In this document: piece by piece, positions 53,187 through 62,078 of the stretch
How positions within the stretch are numbered: the stretch's first letter is position 1
Layout: every line of letters begins with the position of its first letter
DNA from: Streptomyces pilosus
GTDB lineage: Bacteria; Actinomycetota; Actinomycetes; Streptomycetales; Streptomycetaceae
Reading direction: 5' to 3'
Assembly: GCF_014649835.1 (NCBI RefSeq)
Contig: NZ_BMTU01000007.1
Span: 124,001 to 188,000 of the forward strand
DNA length: 64,000 nucleotides
Position numbers and translations under genes: made by a program
The notes under the pieces: model-generated
The model's input: the letters and a program-made list of their open reading frames with translations, nothing else
Database searches by the model: none
Told to the model about the DNA's origin: nothing

Positions 53187-53972
53187 GTGGAAGTTGTCAT
53201 CGTTGCGGACGCCGAGGCGGGCGGCGAGCTCATCGCCGAGGCCATGGCACAGCTCCTGCGGCGCAAGCCCGGCGCCCTGCTCGGCGTCGCCACCGGCTCG
53301 ACGCCGCTGCCCGTCTACCGGGCCCTGACGGCCAAGGTGGAGGCCGGCGCCGTGGACACCTCCCGGGCTCGGGTCGCGCAGCTCGACGAGTACGTGGGAC
53401 TGCCCGCCGACCACCCCGAGTCCTACCGCTCGGTGCTCCGGCGCCAGGTGCTGGAGCCGCTCGGCATCGGCATGGACGCCTTCATGGGGCCCGACGGCAC
53501 GGCCGGGGACGTGCAGGCGGCGTGCGAGGCGTACGACAGGGAGCTGGCCGCGGCCGGCGGTGTGGACCTCCAGCTGCTCGGCATCGGCACGGACGGGCAC
53601 ATCGGGTTCAACGAGCCGTGCTCCTCGCTCGCCTCGCGCACCCGCATCAAGACGCTCACCGAGCAGACGCTGCGGGACAACGCCCGCTTCTTCGACGGCG
53701 ACATCGCCCAGGTCCCCCACCACGTCATCACCCAGGGCATCGGCACCATCCTGGAGGCCCGCCACCTGGTCCTGCTGGCCACCGGCGAGGGCAAGGCGGA
53801 CGCGGTCGCCGCCACCGTCGAGGGTCCGGTCGCCGCGGTGTGCCCGGCCTCCGCCCTCCAGCTGCACCCGCACGCCACGGTGGTCGTCGACGAGGCCGCC
53901 GCCTCCAAGCTGAAACTCGCCGACTACTTCCGCCACACCTACGCCAACAAGCCGGACTGGCAGGGGATCTGA
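53187..53972 (+). CDS. nagB: Glucosamine-6-phosphate deaminase
   Basis: This 261-residue NagB has the catalytic Asp67 in QLDEYVGL, the GVATGSTPLPVYRAL phosphate loop and GIGTDGHIGFNEP with the active-site His. It converts glucosamine-6-phosphate to fructose-6-phosphate and ammonia. This feeds GlcNAc-derived carbon into glycolysis and sets the level of the DasR ligand. It starts with GTG. It is followed directly by dasR rather than the dasABCD genes seen in S. coelicolor. Confidence 0.97.
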   Translation: MEVVIVADAEAGGELIAEAMAQLLRRKPGALLGVATGSTPLPVYRALTAKVEAGAVDTSRARVAQLDEYVGLPADHPESYRSVLRRQVLEPLGIGMDAFMGPDGTAGDVQAACEAYDRELAAAGGVDLQLLGIGTDGHIGFNEPCSSLASRTRIKTLTEQTLRDNARFFDGDIAQVPHHVITQGIGTILEARHLVLLATGEGKADAVAATVEGPVAAVCPASALQLHPHATVVVDEAAASKLKLADYFRHTYANKPDWQGI

Positions 53973-53980
53973 CCCCCGGC

Positions 53981-53996
53981 CGTGGTCTGGACCAGC
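53981..53996 (+). promoter_or_regulatory. DasR operator (dre 3) overlapping the dasR promoter
   Basis: CGTGGTCTGGACCAGC has a dyad TGGTC/GACCA. It covers TGGACC (53988-53993), a -35-like hexamer placed 17 bases before a perfect TATACA -10 (54011-54016). DasR could therefore repress its own gene by blocking this promoter. Confidence 0.75.
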
Positions 53997-54016
53997 CCTC
54001 GTCCCAGGGGTATACA
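53988..54016 (+). promoter_or_regulatory. Probable dasR promoter
   Basis: TGGACC (53988-53993), 17 bases, TATACA (54011-54016). The -10 is unusually AT-rich for this genome. The -35 is inside the dre 3 operator. Confidence 0.6.
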
Positions 54017-54129
54017 AAGGGGATCACGGAGCGTGCGGGGCGCACCCCCGGCCTGAGCCGTGCCACGATGTCAGCCGCGGCCGATGGGGATGTCGGTCGC
54101 TTCGGCACCCGGAGCCGGGAAGGCAGAGC

Positions 54130-54894
54130 ATGAGCACCGACGTCAGCAGTGCGGAGAACGAGGGCGGGACCACGGTCCGTACGGCGCGTGTGCCCAAGTA
54201 CTACCGGCTGAAGAAGCACCTGCTCGACATGACCGAGACGGCCGCGCCGGGTACGCCGGTGCCGCCCGAGCGCACGCTGGCGGCGGAGTTCGACACCTCG
54301 CGCACCACCGTGCGCCAGGCGCTCCAGGAGCTGGTGGTCGAGGGGCGGCTGGAACGCATCCAGGGCAAGGGCACCTTCGTCGCCAAGCCCAAGGTCTCCC
54401 AGGCGCTCCAGCTCACCTCGTACACCGAGGACATGCGCGCCCAGGGGCTGGAGCCCACCTCGCAGCTCCTGGACCTCGGCTACATCACCGCCGACGACCG
54501 GCTCGCCGGGCTGCTCGACATCACGGCCGGCGGGCGGGTGCTGCGCATCGAGCGGCTGCGCATGGCCAACGGCGAGCCGATGGCCATCGAGACCACCCAC
54601 CTCAGCGCCAAGCGCTTCCCCGCGCTGCGCCGCAGCCTGACCAAGTACACCTCCCTCTACACCGCTCTCGCCGAGGTGTACGACGTCCATCTCGCGGAGG
54701 CCGAGGAGACGATCGAGACGTCCCTGGCCACCCCGCGCGAGGCCGGACTGCTCGGCACCGACGTGGGCCTGCCGATGCTGATGCTGTCCCGGCACTCACG
54801 GGACCGGGACGGACAGCCGGTGGAGTGGGTGCGGTCGGTGTACCGGGGCGACCGGTACAAGTTCGTCGCGCGCCTGAAGCGCCCCCAGGAGTGA
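54130..54894 (+). CDS. dasR: GntR/HutC family global regulator DasR
   Basis: This 254-residue protein looks almost identical, from memory, to S. coelicolor DasR: an N-terminal winged HTH (PPERTLAAEFDTSRTTVRQALQELVVEGRLERIQGKGTFVAKP) and a C-terminal UTRA ligand domain (about residues 95-245). DasR controls chitin and GlcNAc uptake, antibiotic production and development, and releases DNA when glucosamine-6-phosphate or related ligands bind. It lies 157 bases downstream of nagB, with its own promoter and a dre. Confidence 0.98.
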   Translation: MSTDVSSAENEGGTTVRTARVPKYYRLKKHLLDMTETAAPGTPVPPERTLAAEFDTSRTTVRQALQELVVEGRLERIQGKGTFVAKPKVSQALQLTSYTEDMRAQGLEPTSQLLDLGYITADDRLAGLLDITAGGRVLRIERLRMANGEPMAIETTHLSAKRFPALRRSLTKYTSLYTALAEVYDVHLAEAEETIETSLATPREAGLLGTDVGLPMLMLSRHSRDRDGQPVEWVRSVYRGDRYKFVARLKRPQE

Positions 54895-55098
54895 CCCCGG
54901 CGTGACCTCCACGTCACCGCCCGGCCTCCCAAACCGCTGTGAAACGGGTGGTTGACAAGGTTTTCGTTGCTGTTGCCTCTCGGTTGGGCCGCGCCTGGGT
55001 ACCGCTGTGCCGGCGAGGGGTTACGGCCGCGCCGCGCCCTCACCTAGATTTCCGAGCGCCTTACCGTCGGTGATCAGTGAGGGGACGGAAACCGTCTG

Positions 55099-55365
55099 AT
55101 GTCACAAGCCCCGGAAACCAAGGAAGGGCCGGTGGTGACGCCCGTGCGCGTCGTCATCGCCCTCTGTCTCGCCGCACCGTTCGTGGCCATGCTGTGGGTC
55201 GGTTCGTACGCGAAGACCGACCCCGTCGTGATCGGCATCCCGTTCTTCTACTGGTACCAGATGCTGTGGGTGCTGATCTCCACCCTGCTCACGATGGTCG
55301 CGTACAAGCTCTGGCAGCGTGACCAGCGCGCCCGCTCGGCCGCGAAGGGCGGTGACCCGCGGTGA
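55099..55365 (+). CDS. DUF3311 small membrane protein, symporter partner
   Basis: This 88-residue protein has two transmembrane helices (VVIALCLAAPFVAMLWVGSYA and IPFFYWYQMLWVLISTLLTMVAYKLW). The DUF3311 pattern FFYWYQ is characteristic. Such proteins occur directly before MctP-type symporters and are probably an accessory subunit. The four-base overlap with the next gene implies coupling. Confidence 0.92.
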   Translation: MSQAPETKEGPVVTPVRVVIALCLAAPFVAMLWVGSYAKTDPVVIGIPFFYWYQMLWVLISTLLTMVAYKLWQRDQRARSAAKGGDPR

Positions 55366-56990
55366 ACGACGGCGTGAACGGCGTGGCACTCGCCGTCTTC
55401 ATCTTCTTCTTCGTACTCGTCACCGCGATGGGCTTCCTGGCCGCGCGCTGGCGCAAGGCGGCCAACGAGCACACCCTGGACGAATGGGGCCTGGGCGGGC
55501 GCTCGTTCGGCACCTGGGTCACCTGGTTCCTGCTCGGCGGCGACCTGTACACGGCGTACACCTTCGTCGCCGTGCCGGCGGCGATCTACGCGGCGGGCGC
55601 GGCCGGCTTCTTCGCCGTGCCGTACACGATCCTGGTGTACCCGCTGATCTTCACCTTCCTGCCCCGTCTGTGGTCGGTGTCGCACAAGCACGGCTACGTG
55701 ACGACGTCCGACTTCGTGCACGGCCGGTTCGGCTCGAAGGGGCTGTCGCTGGCCGTCGCGGTCACCGGCATCCTGGCGACGATGCCCTACATCGCGCTCC
55801 AGCTGGTCGGCATCCAGGCCGTGCTGGACGTGATGGGCGTCGGCGGCGGCGAGGACACCAACTGGTTCGTCAAGGACCTCCCGCTGCTGATCGCCTTCGG
55901 TGTGCTCGCCGCGTACACCTACTCGTCGGGCCTGCGGGCCCCCGCGCTCATCGCGTTCGTGAAGGACACGCTGATCTACGTGGTGATCGCGGTGGCGATC
56001 ATCTACATCCCGGTCAAGCTGGGCGGCTTCGACGAGATCTTCGCCTCGGCGCGGGAGGCGTACAGCGAGACCAACCCGGCCACGGGCGCGCCGCGCGGTT
56101 CGCTGGTGCCTTCCGAGGCGGGCCAGTGGACGTACGCCACGCTGGCGCTGGGTTCGGCGCTCGCGCTGTTCATGTACCCGCACTCGATCACGGCGACGCT
56201 GTCCTCGCGCAGCCGTGAGGTGATCCGCCGCAACACCACGATCCTGCCGCTGTACTCACTGATGCTGGGCCTGCTGGCGCTGCTCGGCTTCATGGCGATC
56301 GCGGCGGGCGTCAAGGTGCAGAACGGCCAGCTGGCGATCCCGCAGCTGTTCGAGAACATGTTCCCGGCGTGGTTCGCGGGCGTGGCCTTCGCGGCGATCG
56401 GCATCGGGGCGCTGGTACCGGCGGCGATCATGTCGATCGCGGCGGCGAACCTGTTCACCCGCAACATCTACAAGGACTTCATCAAGCCGGACGCGACGCC
56501 GAAGCAGGAGACCAAGGTCTCCAAGATCGTCTCGCTGCTGGTGAAGGTGGGCGCGCTGGCCTTCGTCCTGACCATGGACAAGACGGTCGCCATCAACTTC
56601 CAGCTGCTGGGCGGCATCTGGATCCTGCAGACCTTCCCGGCGCTGGTGGGCGGCCTGTTCACCCGCTGGTTCCACCGCTGGGCACTGATCGGCGGCTGGG
56701 CGGTCGGCATGGTCTACGGCACGGTCGCCGCGTACGGGGTGGCCTCGCCGACGCAGAAGCACTTCGGCGGGTCCGCGAAGGAGATCCCGGGCATCGGCGA
56801 GATCGGCTACATCGGTCTCACGGCCTTCGTGCTCAACCTCGTGGTGACGGTCGTGCTGACCTTCGTCATGCGGGCCTGCAAGGCGCCCGAGGGCGTGGAC
56901 CGGACCAGTCCGGAGGACTACACGGCGGACGCGGGCGATCCCGGCGTCGACGCGAAGCTCCCGCCGGCCACGGCGGGCAGCGCGCACTAG
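55362..56990 (+). CDS. Sodium:solute symporter family protein (MctP-like monocarboxylate transporter)
   Basis: This 542-residue SSS-family transporter has about 13 transmembrane helices. It includes GGRSFGTWVTWFLLGGDLYTAYTFVAVPAAIYAAGA and an FAAIGIGALVPAAIMSIAAANLFTRNIYKDF motif typical of the family. MctP members take up pyruvate, lactate, acetate or alanine. With the DUF3311 partner upstream, uptake of a monocarboxylate is likely, but the exact substrate is inferred. Confidence 0.93.
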   Translation: MNDGVNGVALAVFIFFFVLVTAMGFLAARWRKAANEHTLDEWGLGGRSFGTWVTWFLLGGDLYTAYTFVAVPAAIYAAGAAGFFAVPYTILVYPLIFTFLPRLWSVSHKHGYVTTSDFVHGRFGSKGLSLAVAVTGILATMPYIALQLVGIQAVLDVMGVGGGEDTNWFVKDLPLLIAFGVLAAYTYSSGLRAPALIAFVKDTLIYVVIAVAIIYIPVKLGGFDEIFASAREAYSETNPATGAPRGSLVPSEAGQWTYATLALGSALALFMYPHSITATLSSRSREVIRRNTTILPLYSLMLGLLALLGFMAIAAGVKVQNGQLAIPQLFENMFPAWFAGVAFAAIGIGALVPAAIMSIAAANLFTRNIYKDFIKPDATPKQETKVSKIVSLLVKVGALAFVLTMDKTVAINFQLLGGIWILQTFPALVGGLFTRWFHRWALIGGWAVGMVYGTVAAYGVASPTQKHFGGSAKEIPGIGEIGYIGLTAFVLNLVVTVVLTFVMRACKAPEGVDRTSPEDYTADAGDPGVDAKLPPATAGSAH

Positions 56991-57089
56991 CGCCGCGGGC
57001 TGCGGGCCGCCGGATGCCGTCCGGCGGCCCGTCGCCGTACCGGGACCTCACGCGGGGCGCCCGCGAGCTGACGCTCTGACACCAGCACG

Positions 57090-57105
57090 ACACAACATAT
57101 GGGGT
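57090..57105. promoter_or_regulatory. NrdR box 1 upstream of nrdABS
   Basis: ACACAACATATGGGGT matches 13 of 16 positions of the NrdR box consensus (acaCwAtATaTwGtGT). It sits before the cobalamin riboswitch and probably overlaps the promoter. NrdR represses RNR genes when dATP is high. Confidence 0.8.
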
Positions 57106-57120
57106 TGCTGGCGGCACCCG

Positions 57121-57136
57121 GCACAAGATGTATGCT
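57121..57136. promoter_or_regulatory. NrdR box 2 upstream of nrdABS
   Basis: GCACAAGATGTATGCT is a weaker NrdR box, starting exactly 31 bases after box 1. That is about three helical turns, the usual spacing of paired NrdR boxes that face the same side of the DNA. Confidence 0.7.
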
Positions 57137-57139
57137 CAT

Positions 57140-57285
57140 GCTCGCTGTCGCCGCAGGGGAATCCGGTGTGAATCCGGAACTGTCCCGCAACGGTGTACCC
57201 ATGCGCGCCCACGTCGTGGCGTGCGGGGAGTCAGTCCGAGGACCTGCCGACAGTGCGCCCGGCCGTCCGGTCCGGGTGCCCTGAC
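57140..57285 (+). ncRNA. Adenosylcobalamin riboswitch of the nrdABS leader
   Basis: The conserved cobalamin core is visible: AGGGGAATCCGGTGTGAA, then TCCGGAACTGTCCCGCAACGG (57155-57193, read as two segments), followed by AGTCAGTCCGAGGACCTGCC with the trailing GACAGTGC as the B12-box region. It lies 105-250 bases upstream of nrdA. A B12 riboswitch that shuts off the class Ia RNR when the B12-dependent class II enzyme can work is described in S. coelicolor. Confidence 0.92.
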
Positions 57286-57389
57286 GTCCGGGCCTCGCGG
57301 AATGGGCCGGTGGACGCGACGCCCCGTGCGCTCGTGTGCTGCCCCCTGCGCTCTTCGAGGCCCCCGTGCCGAGCGAGGGAGAGCCCCAC

Positions 57390-59750
57390 GTGACCATCGC
57401 GCCAGCCGATCCGGCTTCAGCGATCGACGTGACCCGGGAGAGCGAGGGCCCCGGTGCCGCGCTGCTGCGGACCCTGACGGAGCTGACCGCCGACCTGCCC
57501 GACGCCGACCCCGGCCGGGTCGCCGCCGCCGCGCTGCGCGGCCGGTCCGCGGCCGCCGACGAGGCGGAGCTGCGGGACCTGGCCACCGAGGCGGCGGCCG
57601 GGCTCATCTCCGAGGACCCCGCCTACTCCCGGCTCGCCGCCCGGCTGCTCACCATCGGCATCCGCGCCGAGGCCGCCTCGCAGGGCGTCACCACCTTCAC
57701 CGGATCGGTCGCGACCGGACACCGGGAGGGCCTGATCGCCGACCGGACCGCCGCGTTCGCCGTACGGCACGCCGACCGGCTCGACGCGCTGGTCGACCCC
57801 CTCGCCGACGACCGCTTCGGCTACTTCGGCCTGCGCACCCTCTACAGCCGCTACCTGCTGCGGCACCCCGTCACCCGCAAGGTCGTCGAGACGCCCCAGC
57901 ACTTCCTGCTGCGCGTCGCCTGCGGTCTCGCCGAGGACGACGGCGCCCGCTCGCTGGACGAGGTCGCGGCGCTCTACGGCCTGATGAGCCGCCTGGACTA
58001 CCTGCCCTCCTCCCCCACGCTGTTCAACTCGGGGACCCGGCACCCGCAGATGTCGTCCTGCTACCTCCTCGACTCCCCCAGGGACGAGCTGGACTCGATC
58101 TACGACCGCTACCACCAGGTCGCCCGGCTCTCGAAGCACGCCGGCGGCATCGGCCTGTCCTACTCCCGCATCCGCGCCCGGGGTTCACTGATCCGCGGCA
58201 CCAACGGCCACTCCAACGGCATCGTCCCGTTCCTGAAGACGCTGGACGCCTCCGTCGCCGCGGTGAACCAGGGCGGGCGGCGCAAGGGCGCGGCGGCGGT
58301 CTACCTGGAGACCTGGCACCTGGACATCGAGGAGTTCCTGGAGCTGCGCGACAACACCGGTGAGGACGCCCGCCGTACGCACAACCTGAACCTCGCGCAC
58401 TGGGTGCCGGACGAGTTCATGCGCCGGGTGGACGCCGACGGCCCCTGGTCGCTGTTCTCCCCGGCGGACGTGCCGGAACTGGTCGACCTGTGGGGCGAGG
58501 AGTTCGACGCGGCCTACCGGGCCGCCGAGGCGAAGGGCCTGGCGCGCAGGACCCTGCCGGCGCGCGAGCTGTACGGCCGCATGATGCGCACCCTCGCGCA
58601 GACCGGCAACGGCTGGATGACCTTCAAGGACACCGCCAACCGCACGGCCAACCAGACAGCCGAACCGGGCCACGTCATCCACTCCTCGAACCTGTGCACG
58701 GAGATCCTGGAGGTCACCGACGACGGGGAGACCGCGGTCTGCAACCTGGGGTCGGTCAACCTCGGCGCCTTCGTGGCGGACGGGGACATCGACTGGGAGC
58801 GGCTCGACGAGACCGTGCGCACGGCCGTGACGTTCCTCGACCGGGTCGTCGACATCAACTTCTACCCGACCGAGCAGGCGGGCCGCTCCAACGCCAGGTG
58901 GCGCCCCGTCGGCCTCGGCGCCATGGGCCTGCAGGACGTCTTCTTCCGGCTGCGGCTGCCCTTCGACTCCCCCGAGGCGAAGGCGCTGTCCACGCGGATC
59001 GCCGAGCGGATCATGCTCGCCGCGTACGAGACCTCCGCCGACCTGGCCGAGCGCCACGGCGCGCTGCCCGCGTGGGAGAAGACCCGCACCGCCCGGGGTG
59101 TGCTGCACCCCGACCACTACGGCGTCGAGCCGGCCTGGCCGGAGCGCTGGGCGGCGCTGCGGACGCGGATCGCGGCCACCGGGATGCGCAACTCGCTGCT
59201 GCTGGCGATCGCCCCCACCGCCACCATCGCGTCGATCGCGGGCGTGTACGAGTGCATCGAGCCGCAGGTGTCCAACCTGTTCAAGCGCGAGACGCTGTCC
59301 GGGGAGTTCCTCCAGGTCAACTCGTACCTGGTGGACGACCTCAAGCGGCTCGGCGTGTGGGACGCGCGCTCCCGTGAGGCGCTGCGCGAGGCCGGCGGCT
59401 CGGTGCAGGACTTCGCGTGGATCCCCGAGGAGGTTCGCCGGCTGTACCGCACGGCGTGGGAGATCCCGCAGCGCGGTCTGATCGACATGGCCGCCGCCCG
59501 CACCCCGTACCTGGACCAGGCGCAGTCGCTCAACCTGTTCCTGGAGACGCCGACCATCGGCAAGCTCTCCTCGATGTACGCCTACGCCTGGAAGCAGGGC
59601 CTGAAGACCACGTACTACCTGCGTTCCCGCCCGGCGACCCGGATCGCCCGCGCCGCGGCCCGCACCACCGTCCCCGTCCAGCAGGCGGCCGACCCCGAGG
59701 CCGTCGCCTGCTCCCTGGAAAACCCCGAGTCCTGCGAGGCCTGCCAGTGA
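57390..59750 (+). CDS. nrdA: Class Ia ribonucleotide reductase large (alpha) subunit
   Basis: This 786-residue NrdA has the redox-active pair Cys224 (SSCYLL) and Cys451 (VCNLGS), the thiyl radical Cys436 in NLCTE with Asn434 and Glu438, and the C-terminal CEACQ tail that relays electrons from thioredoxin. An N-terminal domain of about 130 residues precedes the first barrel segment and resembles a degenerate ATP cone. It starts with GTG at 57390 after GGGAGAG. It overlaps nrdB by one base. The subunit reduces ribonucleoside diphosphates. Confidence 0.97.
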   Translation: MTIAPADPASAIDVTRESEGPGAALLRTLTELTADLPDADPGRVAAAALRGRSAAADEAELRDLATEAAAGLISEDPAYSRLAARLLTIGIRAEAASQGVTTFTGSVATGHREGLIADRTAAFAVRHADRLDALVDPLADDRFGYFGLRTLYSRYLLRHPVTRKVVETPQHFLLRVACGLAEDDGARSLDEVAALYGLMSRLDYLPSSPTLFNSGTRHPQMSSCYLLDSPRDELDSIYDRYHQVARLSKHAGGIGLSYSRIRARGSLIRGTNGHSNGIVPFLKTLDASVAAVNQGGRRKGAAAVYLETWHLDIEEFLELRDNTGEDARRTHNLNLAHWVPDEFMRRVDADGPWSLFSPADVPELVDLWGEEFDAAYRAAEAKGLARRTLPARELYGRMMRTLAQTGNGWMTFKDTANRTANQTAEPGHVIHSSNLCTEILEVTDDGETAVCNLGSVNLGAFVADGDIDWERLDETVRTAVTFLDRVVDINFYPTEQAGRSNARWRPVGLGAMGLQDVFFRLRLPFDSPEAKALSTRIAERIMLAAYETSADLAERHGALPAWEKTRTARGVLHPDHYGVEPAWPERWAALRTRIAATGMRNSLLLAIAPTATIASIAGVYECIEPQVSNLFKRETLSGEFLQVNSYLVDDLKRLGVWDARSREALREAGGSVQDFAWIPEEVRRLYRTAWEIPQRGLIDMAAARTPYLDQAQSLNLFLETPTIGKLSSMYAYAWKQGLKTTYYLRSRPATRIARAAARTTVPVQQAADPEAVACSLENPESCEACQ

Positions 59751-60763
59751 TGACCAGCACGACCAAGAACCTGCTCGACCCGGGCTTCGAGCTGACGCTG
59801 CGCCCCATGCGCTACCCCGACTTCTACGAGCGCTACCGGGACGCCATCAAGAACACCTGGCACGTCGAGGAGGTCGACCTCCACTCGGACGTCGCCGACC
59901 TGGCGAAGCTCAGCCCCGAGGAGCAGCACCTCATCGGCCGGCTGGTCGCCTTCTTCGCCACCGGTGACTCGATCGTGGCGAACAACCTGGTGCTGACGCT
60001 GTACAAGCACATCAACTCCCCGGAAGCACGGCTGTACCTGTCGCGGCAGCTGTTCGAGGAGGCGGTGCACGTCCAGTTCTACCTGACCCTGCTGGACACC
60101 TACCTGCCCGATCCGGACGACCGGGCGGCGGCCTTCGCGGCCGTGGAGAACATCCCCTCCATCCGGGAGAAGGCCGAGTTCTGCTTCCGGTGGATGGACT
60201 CGGTGGAGAAGCTCGACCGGCTGGAGACCCGGGCCGACCGGCGCCGGTTCCTGCTGAACCTGATCTGCTTCGCCGCGTGCATCGAGGGCCTGTTCTTCTA
60301 CGGCGCCTTCGCCTACGTCTACTGGTTCCGCGGCCGGGGCCTGCTGCACGGTCTGGCGACCGGCACCAACTGGGTCTTCCGGGACGAGACGATGCACATG
60401 TCGTTCGCCTTCGACGTGGTCGACACCGTGCGCAAGGAGGAGCCGGAACTCTTCGACGAGGAACTCGGGCAGCAGGTGACCGACATGCTGCGCGAGGCGG
60501 TCGAGGCGGAGCTCCAGTTCGCGCGCGACCTGTGCGGCGACGGGCTGCCGGGGATGAACACCGAGTCGATGCGGCAGTACCTGGAGTGCGTGGCGGACCA
60601 GCGGCTGGTGCGGCTGGGCTTCGCGCCGGTGTACGGATCGGAGAACCCGTTCTCCTTCATGGAGCTCCAGGGCGTCCAGGAGCTGACGAACTTCTTCGAG
60701 CGGCGCCCGTCCGCGTACCAGGTCGCCGTGGAGGGCACGGTCGACCTGGACGAGGACTTCTAG
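59750..60763 (+). CDS. nrdB: Class Ia ribonucleotide reductase small (beta) subunit
   Basis: This 337-residue NrdB has the diiron ligands Asp73 (TGDSIVAN), Glu104 and His107 (EEAVHVQFY), Glu179 (CIEGLFFYG), Glu213 and His216 (FRDETMHM), and the radical tyrosine Tyr111 four residues after His107. All key residues for a canonical diiron-tyrosyl radical are intact. It is coupled to nrdA by a one-base overlap and is followed by nrdS on the same strand. Confidence 0.97.
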   Translation: MTSTTKNLLDPGFELTLRPMRYPDFYERYRDAIKNTWHVEEVDLHSDVADLAKLSPEEQHLIGRLVAFFATGDSIVANNLVLTLYKHINSPEARLYLSRQLFEEAVHVQFYLTLLDTYLPDPDDRAAAFAAVENIPSIREKAEFCFRWMDSVEKLDRLETRADRRRFLLNLICFAACIEGLFFYGAFAYVYWFRGRGLLHGLATGTNWVFRDETMHMSFAFDVVDTVRKEEPELFDEELGQQVTDMLREAVEAELQFARDLCGDGLPGMNTESMRQYLECVADQRLVRLGFAPVYGSENPFSFMELQGVQELTNFFERRPSAYQVAVEGTVDLDEDF

Positions 60764-60784
60764 GGAGTGCTCCCCGGTGCCGTC

Positions 60785-61003
60785 TCACGCCGCACGAGCG
60801 GTGCGGCGCAAGACGGCGTCCCGGGCCGGGCGGGACGGGCCCGCCGCGGTGTGCGGGCCCTTCGGGCAGGCCCCGGCCCGCCGGAGCTGCCGGTCGATGC
60901 GCCGGTCGTGCACGATGCCGAACACGGCGGGCAGGACCATCAGCGCGAGCAGTCCGAGGACGGCCAGCATGCCGATCAGTGCTTGCGTGTGTGTCGTATC
61001 CAT
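60785..61003 (-). CDS. Possible small membrane protein between nrdB and nrdS (opposite strand)
   Basis: This 72-residue frame runs against the operon. It has one strong transmembrane helix (ALIGMLAVLGLLALMVLPAVFGIV), then a basic tail. It fills most of the 333-base gap between nrdB and nrdS and its composition is plausible for a membrane miniprotein, but no ribosome-binding site is clear. I do not recognise it. Confidence 0.5.
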   Translation of the reverse strand: MDTTHTQALIGMLAVLGLLALMVLPAVFGIVHDRRIDRQLRRAGACPKGPHTAAGPSRPARDAVLRRTARAA

Positions 61004-61096
61004 GGACACCACTGTCGCGCCTGACACTCCTTACCGGCAGTGGCAGGACTGCCGGACACCCTCGATTTACTGCCAACCGCGAGGCACACTGGGTGC

Positions 61097-62059
61097 ATGC
61101 TCCGGAACGTGGCCGCCGTCCTGCTCGACGGCGTGAACCCCTTCGAACTCGGTGTCGTCTGCGAGGTCTTCGGGATCGACCGCAGTGACGACGGGCTGCC
61201 CGTCTACGACTTCGCCGTCGCCTCCGCCGACGGTCCCGCCGTGCGCAGCAGCACGGGTTTCACGCTCCAGGTCGAGCACGGCCTGGAGCGCCTGGAGACC
61301 GCCGACCTCATCGCCGTGCCCGCCGGGTCCTCCTACGTCTCCCGGGAGTTCCCGCCCGAGCTGCTGGACGCCCTGCGCCGGGGCGTGGACCGGGGCGCCC
61401 GGGTGCTCAGCGTCTGCTCCGGGGTGTTCGTGCTCGCCGCCGCCGGGCTCCTCGACGGCCGGCGGGTCACGGCCCACTGGAAGCACGCGCGGGAGCTGAC
61501 CCTGCGCTACCCCCGGCTGACCGTGGAGCCGGACGTGCTCTACGTCGACGCGGACCCGGTGATCACCTCGGCGGGCACCGCCGCGGGCATCGACGCCTGT
61601 CTGCACCTGGTGCGCAAGGAGCAGGGCCCCGAGGTCGCCAACAAGATCGCCCGGCGCATGGTGGTGCCCCCGCACCGCGACGGCGGCCAGGCCCAGTACA
61701 TCGAGCGCCCGCTGCCGCGATCCGGCGGCGACACCGTCTCCGAGGTGCTGGTGTGGATGGAACGGCACCTCGACGAGGAGGTGTCCGTCGAACAGCTCGC
61801 CGCCCGCGCCCACATGTCCCCGCGCACCTTCGCCCGCCGCTTCCAGCAGGAGACCGGCACCACGCCCTACCGCTGGATCCTGGGCCAGCGCGTGCTGCTG
61901 GCGCAGCGGCTGCTGGAGGGTACGGACGAGACGGTGGACGCGATCGCGGGCCGCACCGGCTTCGGCAACGCGGCGGCGCTGCGCCACCACTTCGTGCGTG
62001 CCGTGGGGACCACCCCGCAGGCCTACCGGCGCACGTTCAGGGGCCCGGAGGCCGCCTGA
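61097..62059 (+). CDS. nrdS: AraC-like regulator with DJ-1/GATase1-like domain (NrdS)
   Basis: This 320-residue protein has an N-terminal DJ-1/PfpI-like domain (VAAVLLDGVNPFELGVVCEVFG, VLSVCSGVFVLAAAGLLDGRRVTAHW with the nucleophile-elbow Cys) and a C-terminal AraC HTH (VSVEQLAARAHMSPRTFARRFQQETGTTPYRWI). The nrdA-nrdB-nrdS order agrees with the S. coelicolor nrdABS operon. Its role in RNR control has not been clear to me. The 333-base gap to nrdB allows a separate promoter. Confidence 0.85.
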   Translation: MLRNVAAVLLDGVNPFELGVVCEVFGIDRSDDGLPVYDFAVASADGPAVRSSTGFTLQVEHGLERLETADLIAVPAGSSYVSREFPPELLDALRRGVDRGARVLSVCSGVFVLAAAGLLDGRRVTAHWKHARELTLRYPRLTVEPDVLYVDADPVITSAGTAAGIDACLHLVRKEQGPEVANKIARRMVVPPHRDGGQAQYIERPLPRSGGDTVSEVLVWMERHLDEEVSVEQLAARAHMSPRTFARRFQQETGTTPYRWILGQRVLLAQRLLEGTDETVDAIAGRTGFGNAAALRHHFVRAVGTTPQAYRRTFRGPEAA

Positions 62060-62078
62060 ACGCGTGCCGCGCGCGGGG

